Source of the DNA: Henriciella marina DSM 19595
GTDB lineage: Bacteria > Pseudomonadota > Alphaproteobacteria > Caulobacterales > Hyphomonadaceae
Direction of reading: 5' to 3'
Assembly (NCBI RefSeq): GCF_000376805.1
Contig: NZ_AQXT01000002.1
Location: 1,054,001 to 1,118,000 of the forward strand
Length of the DNA stretch: 64,000 nucleotides
In this document: in pieces, positions 52,668-62,453 of the stretch
Position numbering within the stretch: position 1 is the first letter of the stretch
How the letters are laid out: every line of letters starts with the position of its first letter
Notes under the pieces: generated by a model
The model's input: the letters and a program-made list of their open reading frames with translations, nothing else
Told to the model about the DNA's origin: nothing
Databases searched by the model: none
Made by a program: the position numbers and the translations under genes

Positions 52668-53189
52668 ATGACGGATGACATCGAAATCGTTGACTATGAC
52701 CCAAACTGGCCAGCGGCTTTCAGGCTGGAGCGAGAGAGGCTGTACGGTGCCCTCGCCGGCGAGAATATTCTCGAACTTTTCCATTTCGGCAGCACAGCCA
52801 TCAAAGAAATGCCCGCCAAGCCCATCATCGATATCCTGATCGTCGTTCCGGATTTGGATTTAGCGAAAGAGGCGCTACCCCAAAAGCTGGATTGGATCGG
52901 CTACGACTACTGGGCTGACAATCCGAAGACAGACCGCCTCTTTTTCGTCCGTGGCATGCCGCCCCGCGGCCAAAGGCGCACCCATCACGTGCACGTCAGT
53001 GAACCGGATGGCGAGATGCGTCAGCGTTTGATTTTCCTGGATTACCTCAATGCCCACCCTGAAGAAGCGCGCCAGTATGCAAGTCTCAAACAACGGCTGG
53101 CAGCGCGGTACCGGCACGACCGGGAAGCCTACACCCTCGCCAAGCACGACTTCATCGAGCGCATCATGATGCTCGCGGGTCCGGGCTGA
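52668..53189 (+). CDS. GrpB-family protein (nucleotidyltransferase-like)
   Basis: A 173-residue protein of the GrpB/UPF0157 family: IEIVDYDPNWPAAFRLERERLYGALAG, LFHFGSTAIKEMPAKPIIDILIVVPD, where the GST...DIxI pattern resembles the core of nucleotidyltransferases. It continues with HHVHVSEPDGEMRQRLIFLDYLNAHPEEARQYASLKQRLA and KHDFIERIM. The ATG at 52668 follows GGTGAGAG; a GTG nine bases earlier is possible. The cellular role is unknown. It converges with the lipoprotein gene at 53200, leaving only 10 bases between them. Confidence 0.9.
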   Translation: MTDDIEIVDYDPNWPAAFRLERERLYGALAGENILELFHFGSTAIKEMPAKPIIDILIVVPDLDLAKEALPQKLDWIGYDYWADNPKTDRLFFVRGMPPRGQRRTHHVHVSEPDGEMRQRLIFLDYLNAHPEEARQYASLKQRLAARYRHDREAYTLAKHDFIERIMMLAGPG

Positions 53190-53199
53190 ATACGCTTGA

Positions 53200-53793
53200 T
53201 TACTGAGGCTCGCCGACGTCTTTATTCACGGGGCGCGGGCGCAAATCGCTCATCTCGATATGCCATTTGCGTTCCTCCGTTGAGGCGCCGGGCACATCAT
53301 TGACCCGGCTGAGCAGCAGCGGGCCTTCCATCCGGTAGGGGTCGCCATTCTCCAGCTCACCCGTCATGGTCACAGGCACTTCGTAGTAAAGCGTCCCGGC
53401 TGCACCTTCCTCGCGCGCTTCGCCAAAGCTGATATCGATCGTGCGATACTTGCTGAACGCGACCTCGAACTCTTCGGCATCGAGACCGCTTGCCGCCCCA
53501 CTTTCACCCCAGACTTGCCGGGCGGTTTCCCAGTCACGTGCTTCGAGCGCATCGGCCCAGCGCTGTGCAGCGTCAGCCGGGCTGCCAGCATCCACCGGCG
53601 GCATGGTTTCATCAACGGGCGCTTCGTCAGCGCTAGAAGCACCGTCTTCATCGATTGCCGTATCGACAAGCGAAGCCTCGTCGCTGCCCGCGCGTGCGTC
53701 AGGCCCGGTTGCGTCCCGGCCAGAAGATGAACCTGCGTCACCGCAAGCAACCAGCGCAAGGCAGGCAAAAGGTATTAGGCTGTATTTCAGCAT
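53200..53793 (-). CDS. Hypothetical lipoprotein
   Basis: A 197-residue precursor with a lipoprotein signal (YSLIPFACLALVACG, Cys at about 17). A low-complexity acidic linker of about 55 residues rich in Asp, Ala and Ser follows. The folded C-terminal domain of about 120 residues begins DAAQRWADALEARDWETARQVWG and continues with YYEVPVTMTGELENGDPYRMEGPLLL and WHIEMSDLRP, which looks like a cystatin/NTF2-like domain. I do not recognise a named family. It may be cotranscribed with ssb, 59 bases upstream. Confidence 0.78.
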   Translation of the reverse strand: MLKYSLIPFACLALVACGDAGSSSGRDATGPDARAGSDEASLVDTAIDEDGASSADEAPVDETMPPVDAGSPADAAQRWADALEARDWETARQVWGESGAASGLDAEEFEVAFSKYRTIDISFGEAREEGAAGTLYYEVPVTMTGELENGDPYRMEGPLLLSRVNDVPGASTEERKWHIEMSDLRPRPVNKDVGEPQ

Positions 53794-53852
53794 GTCGGTG
53801 AAGCTCCCATCAGACCGGACCTAAACGGCTAGCTGACAGAGGCGTTCCCCGA

Positions 53853-54344
53853 CTAGAACGGGATCTCGTCTTCGAAGTCCTGATTGAAATCCTGAGGGGG
53901 GCCGTCGAGCTGGCGCGGCCCGCCGCCGCCACCACCATAGTTGCCACCGCCCGAGCGACCGCCACCACCGCCGCCGCCGCCCTGGCCACCGCCAGCGCTG
54001 TCCAGCATGGTCAACGTGCCATCAAAGCCCTGAAGCACGATCTCGGTCGAATACCGATCGGCGCCGCTCTGATCCTGCCATTTGCGGGTCTGGAGCTTGC
54101 CTTCGACGTAAACCTTGGAGCCCTTTTTGAGGTATTGCTGCGCAATCCGCACCAGACCTTCGGAAAAGATGGCCACCTGGTGCCACTCGGTCTTCTCCCG
54201 GCGCTCGCCTGTATTCTTGTCCTTCCAGGTCTCAGATGTAGCGATCCGCAGATTGCAGACCTGGCCGCCATTCTGGAACTGGCGCACTTCGGGGTCTGCC
54301 CCGAGATTGCCGATGATAATTACTTTGTTCACTGAGCCAGCCAT
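53853..54344 (-). CDS. ssb: Single-stranded DNA-binding protein
   Basis: A 163-residue SSB. The OB-fold (residues 1-110) begins [20 protein letters not shown] and has [35 protein letters not shown], then [20 protein letters not shown] glycine-rich flexible linker follows and the acidic tail ends DEIPF, the tip that recruits repair proteins. The ATG at 54344 has GGAGCG upstream; the TTG 12 bases earlier is not used. It is divergent from uvrA and shares with it a region containing an SOS box, so both are probably LexA-controlled. Confidence 0.97.
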   Translation of the reverse strand: MAGSVNKVIIIGNLGADPEVRQFQNGGQVCNLRIATSETWKDKNTGERREKTEWHQVAIFSEGLVRIAQQYLKKGSKVYVEGKLQTRKWQDQSGADRYSTEIVLQGFDGTLTMLDSAGGGQGGGGGGGGRSGGGNYGGGGGGPRQLDGPPQDFNQDFEDEIPF

Positions 54345-54467
54345 GTCGCGCTCCAATCATTTCGCCGTCGAATCCAGTTTCGGGGTGTAATACGTCACTT
54401 GGCGCCTGTCGCCCTCGCACCCCATATTTCCACAATCGGCAGCTGAAAACGCTGCACACAAATCAAT

Positions 54468-54482
54468 GTTCATTTTTTGTTC
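54468..54482. promoter_or_regulatory. LexA (SOS) box between ssb and uvrA
   Basis: GTTC, 7 bases (ATTTTTT), GTTC: an exact match to the alphaproteobacterial LexA operator GTTC-N7-GTTC. It lies 124 bases upstream of the ssb start and 75 bases upstream of the uvrA start, so it can serve both divergent genes, as expected for these SOS genes. Confidence 0.9.
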
Positions 54483-54556
54483 TGGTCGTCAAGATGGACT
54501 CCAGTTACACATCATACTTCAACGCAAGACGAGGCGCGGTCCCGAAAGGCTAGTCG

Positions 54557-57472
54557 ATGACGTCACCTGATCTTCGCATGATCCGCGTGCGCGGTGCGAA
54601 AGAACACAATCTGAAGAATGTCGATGTCGACATCCCGCGCGACAAGCTCGTCGTGCTGACGGGCCTGTCTGGCTCCGGCAAGTCCTCGCTCGCCTTCGAC
54701 ACGATTTATGCAGAAGGCCAACGGCGCTATGTCGAGAGCCTGTCGGCCTATGCCCGCCAGTTCCTTGAGCTGATGCAGAAGCCTGATGTCGAGAGCATTG
54801 AAGGCCTCTCGCCTGCCATCTCAATCGAGCAGAAGACCACGTCGAAAAACCCGCGCTCGACCGTCGGCACCGTCACGGAGATCTACGACTATATGCGCCT
54901 TCTCTGGGCGCGCGTCGGCATTCCCTATTCGCCAGCCACCGGCCTGCCGATCCAGTCGCAGACCGTATCGGAAATGGTCGACCGGACGATGGACCTGCCT
55001 GAAAAGACGCGCCTCTACCTGCTCGCGCCGATGATCCGTGGCCGCAAGGGCGAATACCGCAAAGAGTTCGCCGAGCTCCTGAAGAACGGCTTCCAGCGCG
55101 TAAAGGTTGATGGTGAGTTCCACGATCTCGAAAGCCCGCCAACGCTCGACAAGAAGTTCAAGCATGACATCGACGTCGTCGTTGACCGCGTCGTCATCCG
55201 CGAGGGCATGGAGCAGCGGCTCGCGGAAAGTTTCGAGACCGCCCTCGGCCTCGCGAATGGCATCGCCGTCCTCGAATATGCAGACGTCGAAGAAGGTGAG
55301 ACCGAAGCCAAACGCATCACCTATTCGGCCAACTTCGCCTGTCCTGTCTCCGGCTTCACCATCCCGGAGATCGAGCCGCGGCTCTTCTCGTTCAACAACC
55401 CGTTTGGCGCCTGTCCGGCCTGCGATGGCCTTGGTCAGCAGCTGAAAGTCGATCCGGAACTCGTCGTACCAGATAAGGATCTGTCGCTTGCCAAGGGGGC
55501 GATTGCGCCTTGGGCGCGCGCTGCCTCACCCTATCAAACGCAAACGCTGCAAGCCCTCGGCGATCATTACGACTTCGACCTCGACACCGCCTGGAACAAG
55601 CTGAAACAGCCGATCCGCGACATTATCCTGCAAGGGACGGGCGATGAGGAAATCCAGTTCGTCTATGATGACGGCCTCCGCCGCTATGAGGTAAAGAAGA
55701 CCTTCGAAGGCGTCATTCCGAACCTCAACCGCCGCTACCGCGAGACAGACAGCCAGTGGGCGCGCGACGAGATAGCGAAATTCCAGTCAGCGGCCCCCTG
55801 CCCGTCCTGTAATGGCAAGCGCTTGAAGCCGGAGGCCCTGGCGGTAAAAATCGACGGCCTCGACATTTCCGACAGCGCTGAGTTTTCAATCAAGCAAGCG
55901 GGCGAATGGTTCGGCCAGGTCGTCGATACCCTCAACGACCAGCAGACCGAGATCGCCACCCGCATCCTGAAGGAAATCAATGACCGTCTGGTCTTCCTCA
56001 ACGCGGTTGGTCTCGAATACCTGTCACTCTCCCGTGCATCGGGCACGCTTTCTGGCGGCGAAAGCCAGCGCATCCGTCTTGCCAGCCAGATCGGCTCTGG
56101 CCTGCAGGGTGTGCTTTACGTGCTCGATGAGCCGTCCATCGGCCTGCACCAGCGCGACAATGAACGCCTGCTGGAAACGCTCAAACGCCTGCGCGACCTC
56201 GGCAATTCAGTGCTTGTCGTTGAGCATGATGAGGATGCGATCCTCACAGCAGACCATGTCATCGACATGGGGCCACGCGCCGGCATCCATGGCGGCGAGA
56301 TTGTCAGCCAGGGCAGGCCCGAAGACATCATCGCTGACGAAAACAGCCTCACCGGTGCCTTCCTCAATGGCAAGGAAGAGATCGCCATTCCACCAAAGCG
56401 ACGCCTCAAGAAAAAGTCCCGCTCACTCACTATCAAGGGCGCGACCGGCAACAACCTCAAAAATGTCGACGCAACCATCCCGCTCGGCACATTCACCGCG
56501 ATTACCGGCGTCTCTGGCGGCGGCAAGTCGACCCTCATCATCGAGACGCTGTACAAGGCGCTGGCCCGCAAACTGAACGGCGCGTCGCAGGCCCCTGCCC
56601 CCTATGAAGGGCTCGAAGGCCTCAATCATCTCGACAAGGTCATCGACATTGACCAGTCACCGATCGGGCGAACGCCCCGGTCGAACCCGGCGACCTATAC
56701 CGGCGCCTTCGGGCCAATCCGCGACTGGTTCGCTGGCCTGCCGGAATCCAAGGCACGCGGTTACAAGCCGGGCCGCTTCTCGTTCAACGTGAAGGGCGGC
56801 CGCTGTGAGGCCTGCCAGGGCGACGGCCTCATCAAGATCGAGATGCACTTCCTGCCGGATGTCTACGTCACCTGCGAAACCTGTAACGGTAAACGCTACA
56901 ACCGCGAGACGCTGGAGGTCCTCTATAAGGGCAAGTCGATTGCTGACGTGCTCGACATGACAGTCGAGGAGGCCGAAAAATTCTTCCACGCCGTGCCCAG
57001 CATCCAGTCCAAGATGGAAACGCTGAGCCGGGTCGGCCTCACCTATATCAAGGTCGGCCAACAGGCGACGACGCTTTCAGGCGGCGAGGCCCAGCGGGTG
57101 AAGCTCTCCAAGGAGCTTTCGAAACGTGCCACTGGCCGCACGCTCTATATCCTGGACGAGCCGACGACGGGTCTTCATTTCGAGGATGTCCGCAAACTTC
57201 TCGAAGTCCTGCATGAGCTGGTCGATGCTGGAAACACGGTTGTCGTGATCGAGCATAATCTCGACGTCATCAAGACGGCCGACCACATTATCGATATCGG
57301 CCCTGAGGGCGGTGATGGCGGTGGCCGCGTGGTCGGAGTCGGCACGCCGGAAGAGGTGTCGGCCATCGAAGACAGCTGGACGGGGCGCTTCCTTGCCGAA
57401 ACCTTCCGCCGTCAGGATGAGCGCCGAGCCGCCTACGCCAAACGCCTCAAAGGAAAACAGGCGGCCGAATAA
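54557..57472 (+). CDS. uvrA: Excinuclease ABC subunit A
   Basis: The damage-recognition ATPase of nucleotide excision repair, 971 residues. It has two ABC modules: Walker [15 protein letters not shown] near residue 35 and [15 protein letters not shown] near 655. ABC signatures are [19 protein letters not shown] and [15 protein letters not shown], with Walker [15 protein letters not shown] and [13 protein letters not shown]. The second zinc finger is complete (CEACQGDGL and CETCNGKRY). The first reads [14 protein letters not shown] and CPACDGLG, lacking one cysteine, a form I recall from other alphaproteobacteria. It is divergent from ssb, with the shared SOS box. Confidence 0.98.
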   Translation: MTSPDLRMIRVRGAKEHNLKNVDVDIPRDKLVVLTGLSGSGKSSLAFDTIYAEGQRRYVESLSAYARQFLELMQKPDVESIEGLSPAISIEQKTTSKNPRSTVGTVTEIYDYMRLLWARVGIPYSPATGLPIQSQTVSEMVDRTMDLPEKTRLYLLAPMIRGRKGEYRKEFAELLKNGFQRVKVDGEFHDLESPPTLDKKFKHDIDVVVDRVVIREGMEQRLAESFETALGLANGIAVLEYADVEEGETEAKRITYSANFACPVSGFTIPEIEPRLFSFNNPFGACPACDGLGQQLKVDPELVVPDKDLSLAKGAIAPWARAASPYQTQTLQALGDHYDFDLDTAWNKLKQPIRDIILQGTGDEEIQFVYDDGLRRYEVKKTFEGVIPNLNRRYRETDSQWARDEIAKFQSAAPCPSCNGKRLKPEALAVKIDGLDISDSAEFSIKQAGEWFGQVVDTLNDQQTEIATRILKEINDRLVFLNAVGLEYLSLSRASGTLSGGESQRIRLASQIGSGLQGVLYVLDEPSIGLHQRDNERLLETLKRLRDLGNSVLVVEHDEDAILTADHVIDMGPRAGIHGGEIVSQGRPEDIIADENSLTGAFLNGKEEIAIPPKRRLKKKSRSLTIKGATGNNLKNVDATIPLGTFTAITGVSGGGKSTLIIETLYKALARKLNGASQAPAPYEGLEGLNHLDKVIDIDQSPIGRTPRSNPATYTGAFGPIRDWFAGLPESKARGYKPGRFSFNVKGGRCEACQGDGLIKIEMHFLPDVYVTCETCNGKRYNRETLEVLYKGKSIADVLDMTVEEAEKFFHAVPSIQSKMETLSRVGLTYIKVGQQATTLSGGEAQRVKLSKELSKRATGRTLYILDEPTTGLHFEDVRKLLEVLHELVDAGNTVVVIEHNLDVIKTADHIIDIGPEGGDGGGRVVGVGTPEEVSAIEDSWTGRFLAETFRRQDERRAAYAKRLKGKQAAE

Positions 57473-57481
57473 GGCAGTTCG

Positions 57482-58450
57482 TCAGGCAAAAACATCCGGC
57501 GCCTGCGCAATGCCGCCGCCGCGTGGATCGGTCTTGGCCGCCAGCGAAGCCGGGCCTGCCCAGATGTAGATGAAGATGCCCTGCATCACGAGCAGGACCG
57601 CATAAATGCCCATCACGGTGGCAATAAACCGGCCCTGCAGGATGAAGAAGATGAGCTGGGCCGGATTTTGCTCCACCTGCTCGATGCTGCCGAAATTCGA
57701 CATGAAGACCGAAATGGCTGTGGCCGCGCTCGCCGAATAGACCAGCGTAAAGACGATCCAGAAAATGAGCGTCAGGAAGAAGTAGGCAAAGAAAAGCGGC
57801 AGGAACCGGCCGCGGCTCGCCCCCCAGGCATTCAGGAACTGGATCTTGCGGTCCCTGACGGTCAGGCCAGATGCTGGCGACAGGCGCACGGCAACATAGG
57901 CCCAGCCAAAAGCGGCGATCAGAAACACGATCGGAAAACTGAAGCCGAGGAAAAAATTCTCGCCCTCGCCAATCTCCATGATGAGACTGCCGAGAACTCC
58001 GGCCATGATCGCGCTGAGCAGATAGCCGACGAAGAAAAAGACAATCCACATTATCCCGACAACAAGCAGGCGAAGCTCATCGCCGCCAATGCCGATGCTG
58101 AACCCTTCCTCGCGCACATAGCGCCGTTGAATGGCCGCTTCGAAAGCTGCCCATAAGAGCGCCGTCAGCAGCAGCATCGCGATGTAGGAAAAGACGATGC
58201 GCCCGACCATTCCGGAAATCTGCTGCGTCATGGCGACCTCAACATCGTCACTGCTCATCGCGTCGCGCGCGACCTGCAGCAGTGCTTCGGTGAAAATGCC
58301 GATCAGCGGTTGGAACAGAAAATAGCCGAGCCCGCCCATCGCCGTGACCGCGATCAGATAGGTGAGCGCATATTTCCAGATGAAACCGCCGGGACCACGG
58401 GCCTGCGCGAAGTGCAGCATGGCGGTCGCGAAACTGAAACGGTGGTCCAC
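57482..58450 (-). CDS. Uncharacterised polytopic membrane protein
   Basis: A 322-residue protein with about six hydrophobic stretches: residues about 27-46, 84-102, 127-157, 167-190, 213-240 and 270-300. Between the second and third lies EAAIQRRYVREEGFSIGIGGDELRLLVVG, an aromatic/charged loop. It resembles the DUF-type six-helix proteins of alphaproteobacteria, but I cannot name a family with certainty. Its gene runs in the same direction as, and 38 bases downstream of, the next membrane-protein gene. The two share size and topology (an ERHVTIFRSW-type loop there), so they probably form one transcription unit. Convergent with uvrA. Confidence 0.8.
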   Translation of the reverse strand: MDHRFSFATAMLHFAQARGPGGFIWKYALTYLIAVTAMGGLGYFLFQPLIGIFTEALLQVARDAMSSDDVEVAMTQQISGMVGRIVFSYIAMLLLTALLWAAFEAAIQRRYVREEGFSIGIGGDELRLLVVGIMWIVFFFVGYLLSAIMAGVLGSLIMEIGEGENFFLGFSFPIVFLIAAFGWAYVAVRLSPASGLTVRDRKIQFLNAWGASRGRFLPLFFAYFFLTLIFWIVFTLVYSASAATAISVFMSNFGSIEQVEQNPAQLIFFILQGRFIATVMGIYAVLLVMQGIFIYIWAGPASLAAKTDPRGGGIAQAPDVFA

Positions 58451-58488
58451 GACGCCCTCCCCGGCTGCGGGCTTGCTGCTGAGAGTAG

Positions 58489-59379
58489 TCAGCCGAAAGT
58501 CATGTCCGCGTCAACTCGGGTCGGGGCGAGCCGCTGGTAGAGCGCGACCGCCAGCCCATGGCCGAGCCAGTAGAACGGCGCAAGTATCAGCACCGCAACA
58601 CCCGTGAGACCTGCAAACTCGACGTCGCCTAAAGCATCGGCCGCCCCCGGCGGCGCAGCGTAGACGCTAATGATGGTGGCCATCCCGCCCGCGTGCAGGA
58701 GCAGTGAGGCAATCAGGGAAAGGACAAGCCAGGGTACAAGCTGCAGGCTGACCCAGAGTAGCGCGATCCGGGCGACATGCCGCGAGGTCCACGGCCAGCT
58801 GCGGAAGATGGTGACATGCCGCTCTGCAATGGTCGCTGGCCCGAACAGGAATAGGCGCAGGCCCAGCCAGATCAGCGCCCCGCTGGCGACAACGAGCAGC
58901 ATATAAAGGATTACCGCGGCCCCAGAGCTGGAGAGCGCCTCCATAGAGCGCCAGACCTCGTCCGGCGACTGACCTGCCGCTGCCGGATCATAGCCCGATG
59001 CGTCGATCAGCACGCCGGCGAAGATCGAGAAAAAGAGCGTCAGCAGAAAGAGGAGAATGAAGAAGAGCGAATAAACGGCGAGGTTCGCGACAAACAGCCT
59101 GACCGCGTCGGTCAGCGCGCTGCCTGTCCCTGCCTCTGGCAGAAGGCGCCGGTACATCGTCGCCGACCAGAAGCTGCCGGTGAAGATCACCACCAGGCCC
59201 ATGGCGAACCAGTAGAAGACAGGCTCGCCGCCCGCTTGCGCCAGCCGGTTCACATAGCTTTGCGCCGTAACGGCGGCGACGAGCAGCAAAAGGCCCGGCA
59301 ATGTCGGCAAGGCGACGCTTCGCCCATGGCGCATGGCATCGCGGGAGATAGAAGCGGTCTGCAAGGCTGAAGCGGTCAT
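58489..59379 (-). CDS. Uncharacterised polytopic membrane protein
   Basis: A 296-residue protein with about six hydrophobic segments (residues about 25-42, 55-72, 92-122, 150-178, 203-225 and 250-272). The loop LRLFLFGPATIAERHVTIFRSWPWTSRHVARIALLW recalls membrane proteins with glycerophosphodiester- or transport-type permease folds, but no family assignment is safe. It has a short soluble N terminus. It precedes the membrane protein gene at 57482 on the same strand, with 38 bases between them. The pair seems to be a coupled or duplicated unit of unknown role. Confidence 0.78.
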   Translation of the reverse strand: MTASALQTASISRDAMRHGRSVALPTLPGLLLLVAAVTAQSYVNRLAQAGGEPVFYWFAMGLVVIFTGSFWSATMYRRLLPEAGTGSALTDAVRLFVANLAVYSLFFILLFLLTLFFSIFAGVLIDASGYDPAAAGQSPDEVWRSMEALSSSGAAVILYMLLVVASGALIWLGLRLFLFGPATIAERHVTIFRSWPWTSRHVARIALLWVSLQLVPWLVLSLIASLLLHAGGMATIISVYAAPPGAADALGDVEFAGLTGVAVLILAPFYWLGHGLAVALYQRLAPTRVDADMTFG

Positions 59380-59509
59380 TCTGTTCGCGCAAGGATAGCT
59401 CTGAAGGCCCCTAGCCTAAGCACACGGCAAGCCATGAAGTCGAACGAAAATGGACGTGGCAGGACACCATGTCCCACCACGCTTGAGTTTATGTAAAAGA
59501 ACGCCCGCG

Positions 59510-59782
59510 TCAGTCTTCGCGGCGCGCATCCGGCAGACGGTCATTGATATCATCGCGGATATCCAGGAACGTCACGATCAGGCCACAGATGATGCTGGCG
59601 CAGATCCAGCCCGCCAGCGTGAAACCGGCAATCTCGGCAATGCGCGCCGTATCGCCATCAAGCCCATAAGCGGCCGCAAACTGACCATCCTGATAGATGC
59701 CCAGCATTACGCCAGCTGCGATGATCGCAATGAAGGCGACATAAACCATCGCCCGGAAACTGTTGATAATAATGAACTTCAT
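59510..59782 (-). CDS. Small two-helix membrane protein
   Basis: A 90-residue protein with two hydrophobic helices (residues about 8-28, FRAMVYVAFIAIIAAGVMLGI, and 50-70, EIAGFTLAGWICASIICGLIV), joined by a loop with QDGQFAAAYGLDGDTAR, and a charged C-terminal tail DIRDDINDRLPDARRED. I recognise no named family. It has its own start near an AT-rich patch and is 38 bases downstream of the small lipoprotein gene on the same strand. Confidence 0.7.
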   Translation of the reverse strand: MKFIIINSFRAMVYVAFIAIIAAGVMLGIYQDGQFAAAYGLDGDTARIAEIAGFTLAGWICASIICGLIVTFLDIRDDINDRLPDARRED

Positions 59783-59820
59783 TCTACTCCCCCCACTAAA
59801 AAACTCTAAAGCCGTTCAAC

Positions 59821-60129
59821 TCACTCTTGTTGCAAGGCACACGAAACTGCAGACTCTTCGATAAAGCCGTATAATTGCCGCTGCTCGGCACTCGACAGTT
59901 CTTCCATCCGCTCGGTCCGGTCTCCGTCATTGCGGGCGACCGCGGCGAACTTGCCAAACAGCTCATCGTCAAGGGTCTTCTCGGCCGCATCGACCAGACA
60001 GGTGCATTCGGAGACCTCCATGCCGACCTCCTCCTGACAGAATTCCATGATGGCTTCCCGGTCCTCTGCCGTCCTGTCACAGCCGCTAAGGGCCAGGGCG
60101 GAAATAGCTACGAGCGCCAAGTATTTCAT
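59821..60129 (-). CDS. Small acidic lipoprotein
   Basis: A 102-residue precursor with a clear lipoprotein signal (LALVAISALALSGC, Cys17). The mature part is helical and acidic, with three closely spaced cysteines in EFCQEEVGMEVSECTCLV and one near the C terminus (AVSCALQQE), a pattern that suggests disulfide pairing in the periplasm. No named family is recognised. It is 73 bases downstream of the phosphatase gene on the same strand. Confidence 0.72.
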   Translation of the reverse strand: MKYLALVAISALALSGCDRTAEDREAIMEFCQEEVGMEVSECTCLVDAAEKTLDDELFGKFAAVARNDGDRTERMEELSSAEQRQLYGFIEESAVSCALQQE

Positions 60130-60202
60130 GGATGCATCCTTCTGAAGCCTTTCTGACCGGAGATTTCCACGAAATCGCTGAAGATGCCAGAAAAAATGGT
60201 AT

Positions 60203-60928
60203 TTATTCCCGCCGGAGCAGCCGGTCGAGACCGATCCGGCCGCGCGAACGGTTCAGAAAATCGGCCTTTACAGCCTCGCGGTCATAATCCTCGCGCACCC
60301 ACGCCATGAAGGGCTTGCCCGTCTCACGTGTGGATTTCAGATAGGCCTCAAAAAAGGCGTCCAGCATGCCGGTCTTGCCTGACTTCACATGCAGGTATTT
60401 GCCAGAAAGCTGCTTCAGTGCCTTCTCGACCGGCATGCCGCGCCGAAAGATCATGTAGAAGGCGCTCATGATCCCTGCCCGGTCTGCGCCCGACTTGCAG
60501 TGCATCAGAGCCGGATATTCAATCGTCTCAAACAGATCGCGGGCCGCCTCGATCGTTTCAACCGTCGGCGTATCGCGCGAAAAGACCTGGAAATCGACCA
60601 GCGCAATGCCCGCTTCCTCGCAGGCTTCTTTTTCAAGGAGGTAATAGCCCTTCGTGCTCTCACCGCGCAGATTGATGATGGTCCGAATACCGCGCGCGGC
60701 GGCATGTTCGGCTACCTGGCGCGGATTGGGCTGATTGGATCGCCACATCTCAGGGCTGATCTGATGAAGGTTCTGAAACCCCTCCCGCAGAAATCCGTGA
60801 TCGCTGAGCGTCATTTCCCGCCGCGCACGCTTGCGCCCCGCAGCCGTCGTCATATCGGCGGCGATATGCGGCGGTTTCTTGCGTTTCTTGCGCTTTTTCG
60901 GCGCGGATTTTTCCGGTTCAGTACTCAT
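60203..60928 (-). CDS. Cys-based tyrosine/dual-specificity phosphatase family protein
   Basis: A 241-residue protein. The central domain has FQNLHQISPEMWRSNQPNPRQVAEHAAARGIRTIINLRGES and the P-loop HCKSGADRAGIMSAFYM, i.e. the CX5R motif with Cys and Arg of protein tyrosine phosphatases, and a general-acid candidate Asp in the preceding loop. The N-terminal 35 residues are lysine-rich (KSAPKKRKKRKKPPH), perhaps a nucleic-acid or membrane contact. The C-terminal part (TRETGKPFMAWVREDYDREAVKADF) is family-typical. The substrate is unknown; the polysaccharide tyrosine kinase is encoded far away. Confidence 0.88.
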   Translation of the reverse strand: MSTEPEKSAPKKRKKRKKPPHIAADMTTAAGRKRARREMTLSDHGFLREGFQNLHQISPEMWRSNQPNPRQVAEHAAARGIRTIINLRGESTKGYYLLEKEACEEAGIALVDFQVFSRDTPTVETIEAARDLFETIEYPALMHCKSGADRAGIMSAFYMIFRRGMPVEKALKQLSGKYLHVKSGKTGMLDAFFEAYLKSTRETGKPFMAWVREDYDREAVKADFLNRSRGRIGLDRLLRRE

Positions 60929-61063
60929 CCCATAGACGGGCTATCCGAGCCTGCGCAGCGACGCAAGCTGGCGCGGCACGCATCAATGGCCGCCTAAACC
61001 TGCCGGTAACCCGCCCAAGTGTACGCTGCGTTGACCGGAACCGGCCTCAGACGGGACAAACGG

Positions 61064-61885
61064 ATGAAACTCTCACGGCTCATACGCGGCGGATTGCTTG
61101 CCTTTGCCGTTCTGGCCGGCAGCTACATTCCCGCCGATGGCCTCGAGGTCAGCCTGTCCCCCACATCGATCGAACTGACCGCTGTGCCCGGTGAACGCGT
61201 TCGCGACGTCGTCACGCTGACCAATAACGACAGCGCCGAGACGCTCTCGCTGACCATCAGTCTCGCCGACTGGACCATCGATGCCGGAGGCGGGCTCGCC
61301 TTGCTGGCACCGGGCGACAGCGAGACCACGATCACGCCATCTGTCAGGTTCACCCCCGCCTTTGTTACGCTGGCACCCAGTGAAACCCGGGACATTCTCA
61401 TCGACATCGCCACGCCATCGGACTTTGACGCGGCCAGCGCGCGGCGCTTTGCGCTACTTGCCTCGGCGATCTCGCCTGATACCCGCCCCGGAAATGATGG
61501 CCTGCTCCGCAAGATTGAAGTTTCCAGCCTCGTCTACCTGACAGGCGCCAGGGCCAGCAGCGACCCGGCAATTCTGGACGCAGGGCTCGACGCGCAAACC
61601 CTTACCCTCAGTCTGGAAAATACAGGCGGCGCCCATGCGCGCCTTCAAGGCACTGTGCGCATTGGTGGCCGGAGCGATACGATCACCCTCCCCATCGCCA
61701 GCCTCGTCATACTGCCAGGATCAACGCGCGATTTTCAGATCCCGCTTGATCGCCAGTTGCCAGATAATCCGATGGTGACGGTCGACCTCGTCGACACACA
61801 TGCCCCGCAGATCCCTCAGGGCCAATGGCCCCTGCCACGCTTTACGGCGCCGCTGGAAGCTCAGCCAGCTGCCGCCCTGCGATAG
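61064..61885 (+). CDS. Exported pilus-chaperone-like (PapD-fold) protein
   Basis: A 273-residue precursor with a signal peptide (residues about 1-28, RLIRGGLLAFAVLAGSYIPADG). The mature part starts LEVSLSPTSIELTAVPGERVRDVVTLTNNDSAETLSLTISLADW, a typical immunoglobulin-like PapD N-terminal strand pattern, with RFTPAFVTLAPSETRDILIDIATP, then a second beta domain with LTLSLENTGGAHARLQGTVRIGG. The chaperone signature residues are not all recognisable. It stands alone without an usher or pilin gene nearby. The 3' end overlaps the maf gene by 25 bases on the opposite strand. Confidence 0.8.
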   Translation: MKLSRLIRGGLLAFAVLAGSYIPADGLEVSLSPTSIELTAVPGERVRDVVTLTNNDSAETLSLTISLADWTIDAGGGLALLAPGDSETTITPSVRFTPAFVTLAPSETRDILIDIATPSDFDAASARRFALLASAISPDTRPGNDGLLRKIEVSSLVYLTGARASSDPAILDAGLDAQTLTLSLENTGGAHARLQGTVRIGGRSDTITLPIASLVILPGSTRDFQIPLDRQLPDNPMVTVDLVDTHAPQIPQGQWPLPRFTAPLEAQPAAALR

Positions 61886-62451
61886 CCAAGTCCCTCAAGC
61901 ATGGAGACCGCTTCATAGAGCGGGAGACCGACAATCGCGGTGTAGGATCCATTGATGCGGCGAACAAATGGTGCCGCCTTGCCCTGGATGGCATAGCCGC
62001 CAGCCTTGCCGACACCGTCGCCATGCTGAGCGTATGTCTCTATTTCGACTTCGGTCAGGCGCTTGAAGACAACGCGCGATTGCACGACGCGCACCGATAC
62101 CCGGCCATCCGGCGCGCAGACAGCGAGCCCCGACAGGACCTGATGGGCGCGGCCAGACAGCAGGTTGAGGCATTCAGCGACCTCCGCCGCGTCATCTGCC
62201 TTGGGCAGCACCCGGCGGCCAAGCGCGACAACCGTATCGCCAGCCAGCGTAAACCCGCCCTCGGTGTGAACATGCAACGCCTTCTGCCGCGCAAGGCGTT
62301 CGGCCAGCGCTGCGGGCGGTTCGTCTTTTAGCGGAGTTTCGTCGATATCGGCGGGCTGGATGCGATCGGGAGCGATTCCCGCTTGCGCCAGAAGGTCGAG
62401 CCGCCGTGGACTCGCGCTCGCCAATGTCAGGGGCGCGCGCCCGTCCTGCAT
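61861..62451 (-). CDS. maf: Maf-family nucleoside-triphosphate pyrophosphatase
   Basis: About 196 residues of the Maf/Ham1-like fold, hydrolysing non-canonical nucleoside triphosphates. It has LTLASASPRRLDLLAQAGI at the N terminus, LARQKALHV, FTLAGDTVVALGRRVLPKADDAAEV, LSGRAHQVLSGLAVCAPDG and GGYAIQGKAAPFVRRINGSYTAIVGLPL, all family motifs. ATG 62451 is used; a GTG three bases earlier overlaps the infA stop by one base, so the two are coupled. It converges with the chaperone-like gene. Confidence 0.93.
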   Translation of the reverse strand: MQDGRAPLTLASASPRRLDLLAQAGIAPDRIQPADIDETPLKDEPPAALAERLARQKALHVHTEGGFTLAGDTVVALGRRVLPKADDAAEVAECLNLLSGRAHQVLSGLAVCAPDGRVSVRVVQSRVVFKRLTEVEIETYAQHGDGVGKAGGYAIQGKAAPFVRRINGSYTAIVGLPLYEAVSMLEGLGYRRAAAG

Positions 62452-62453
62452 CA

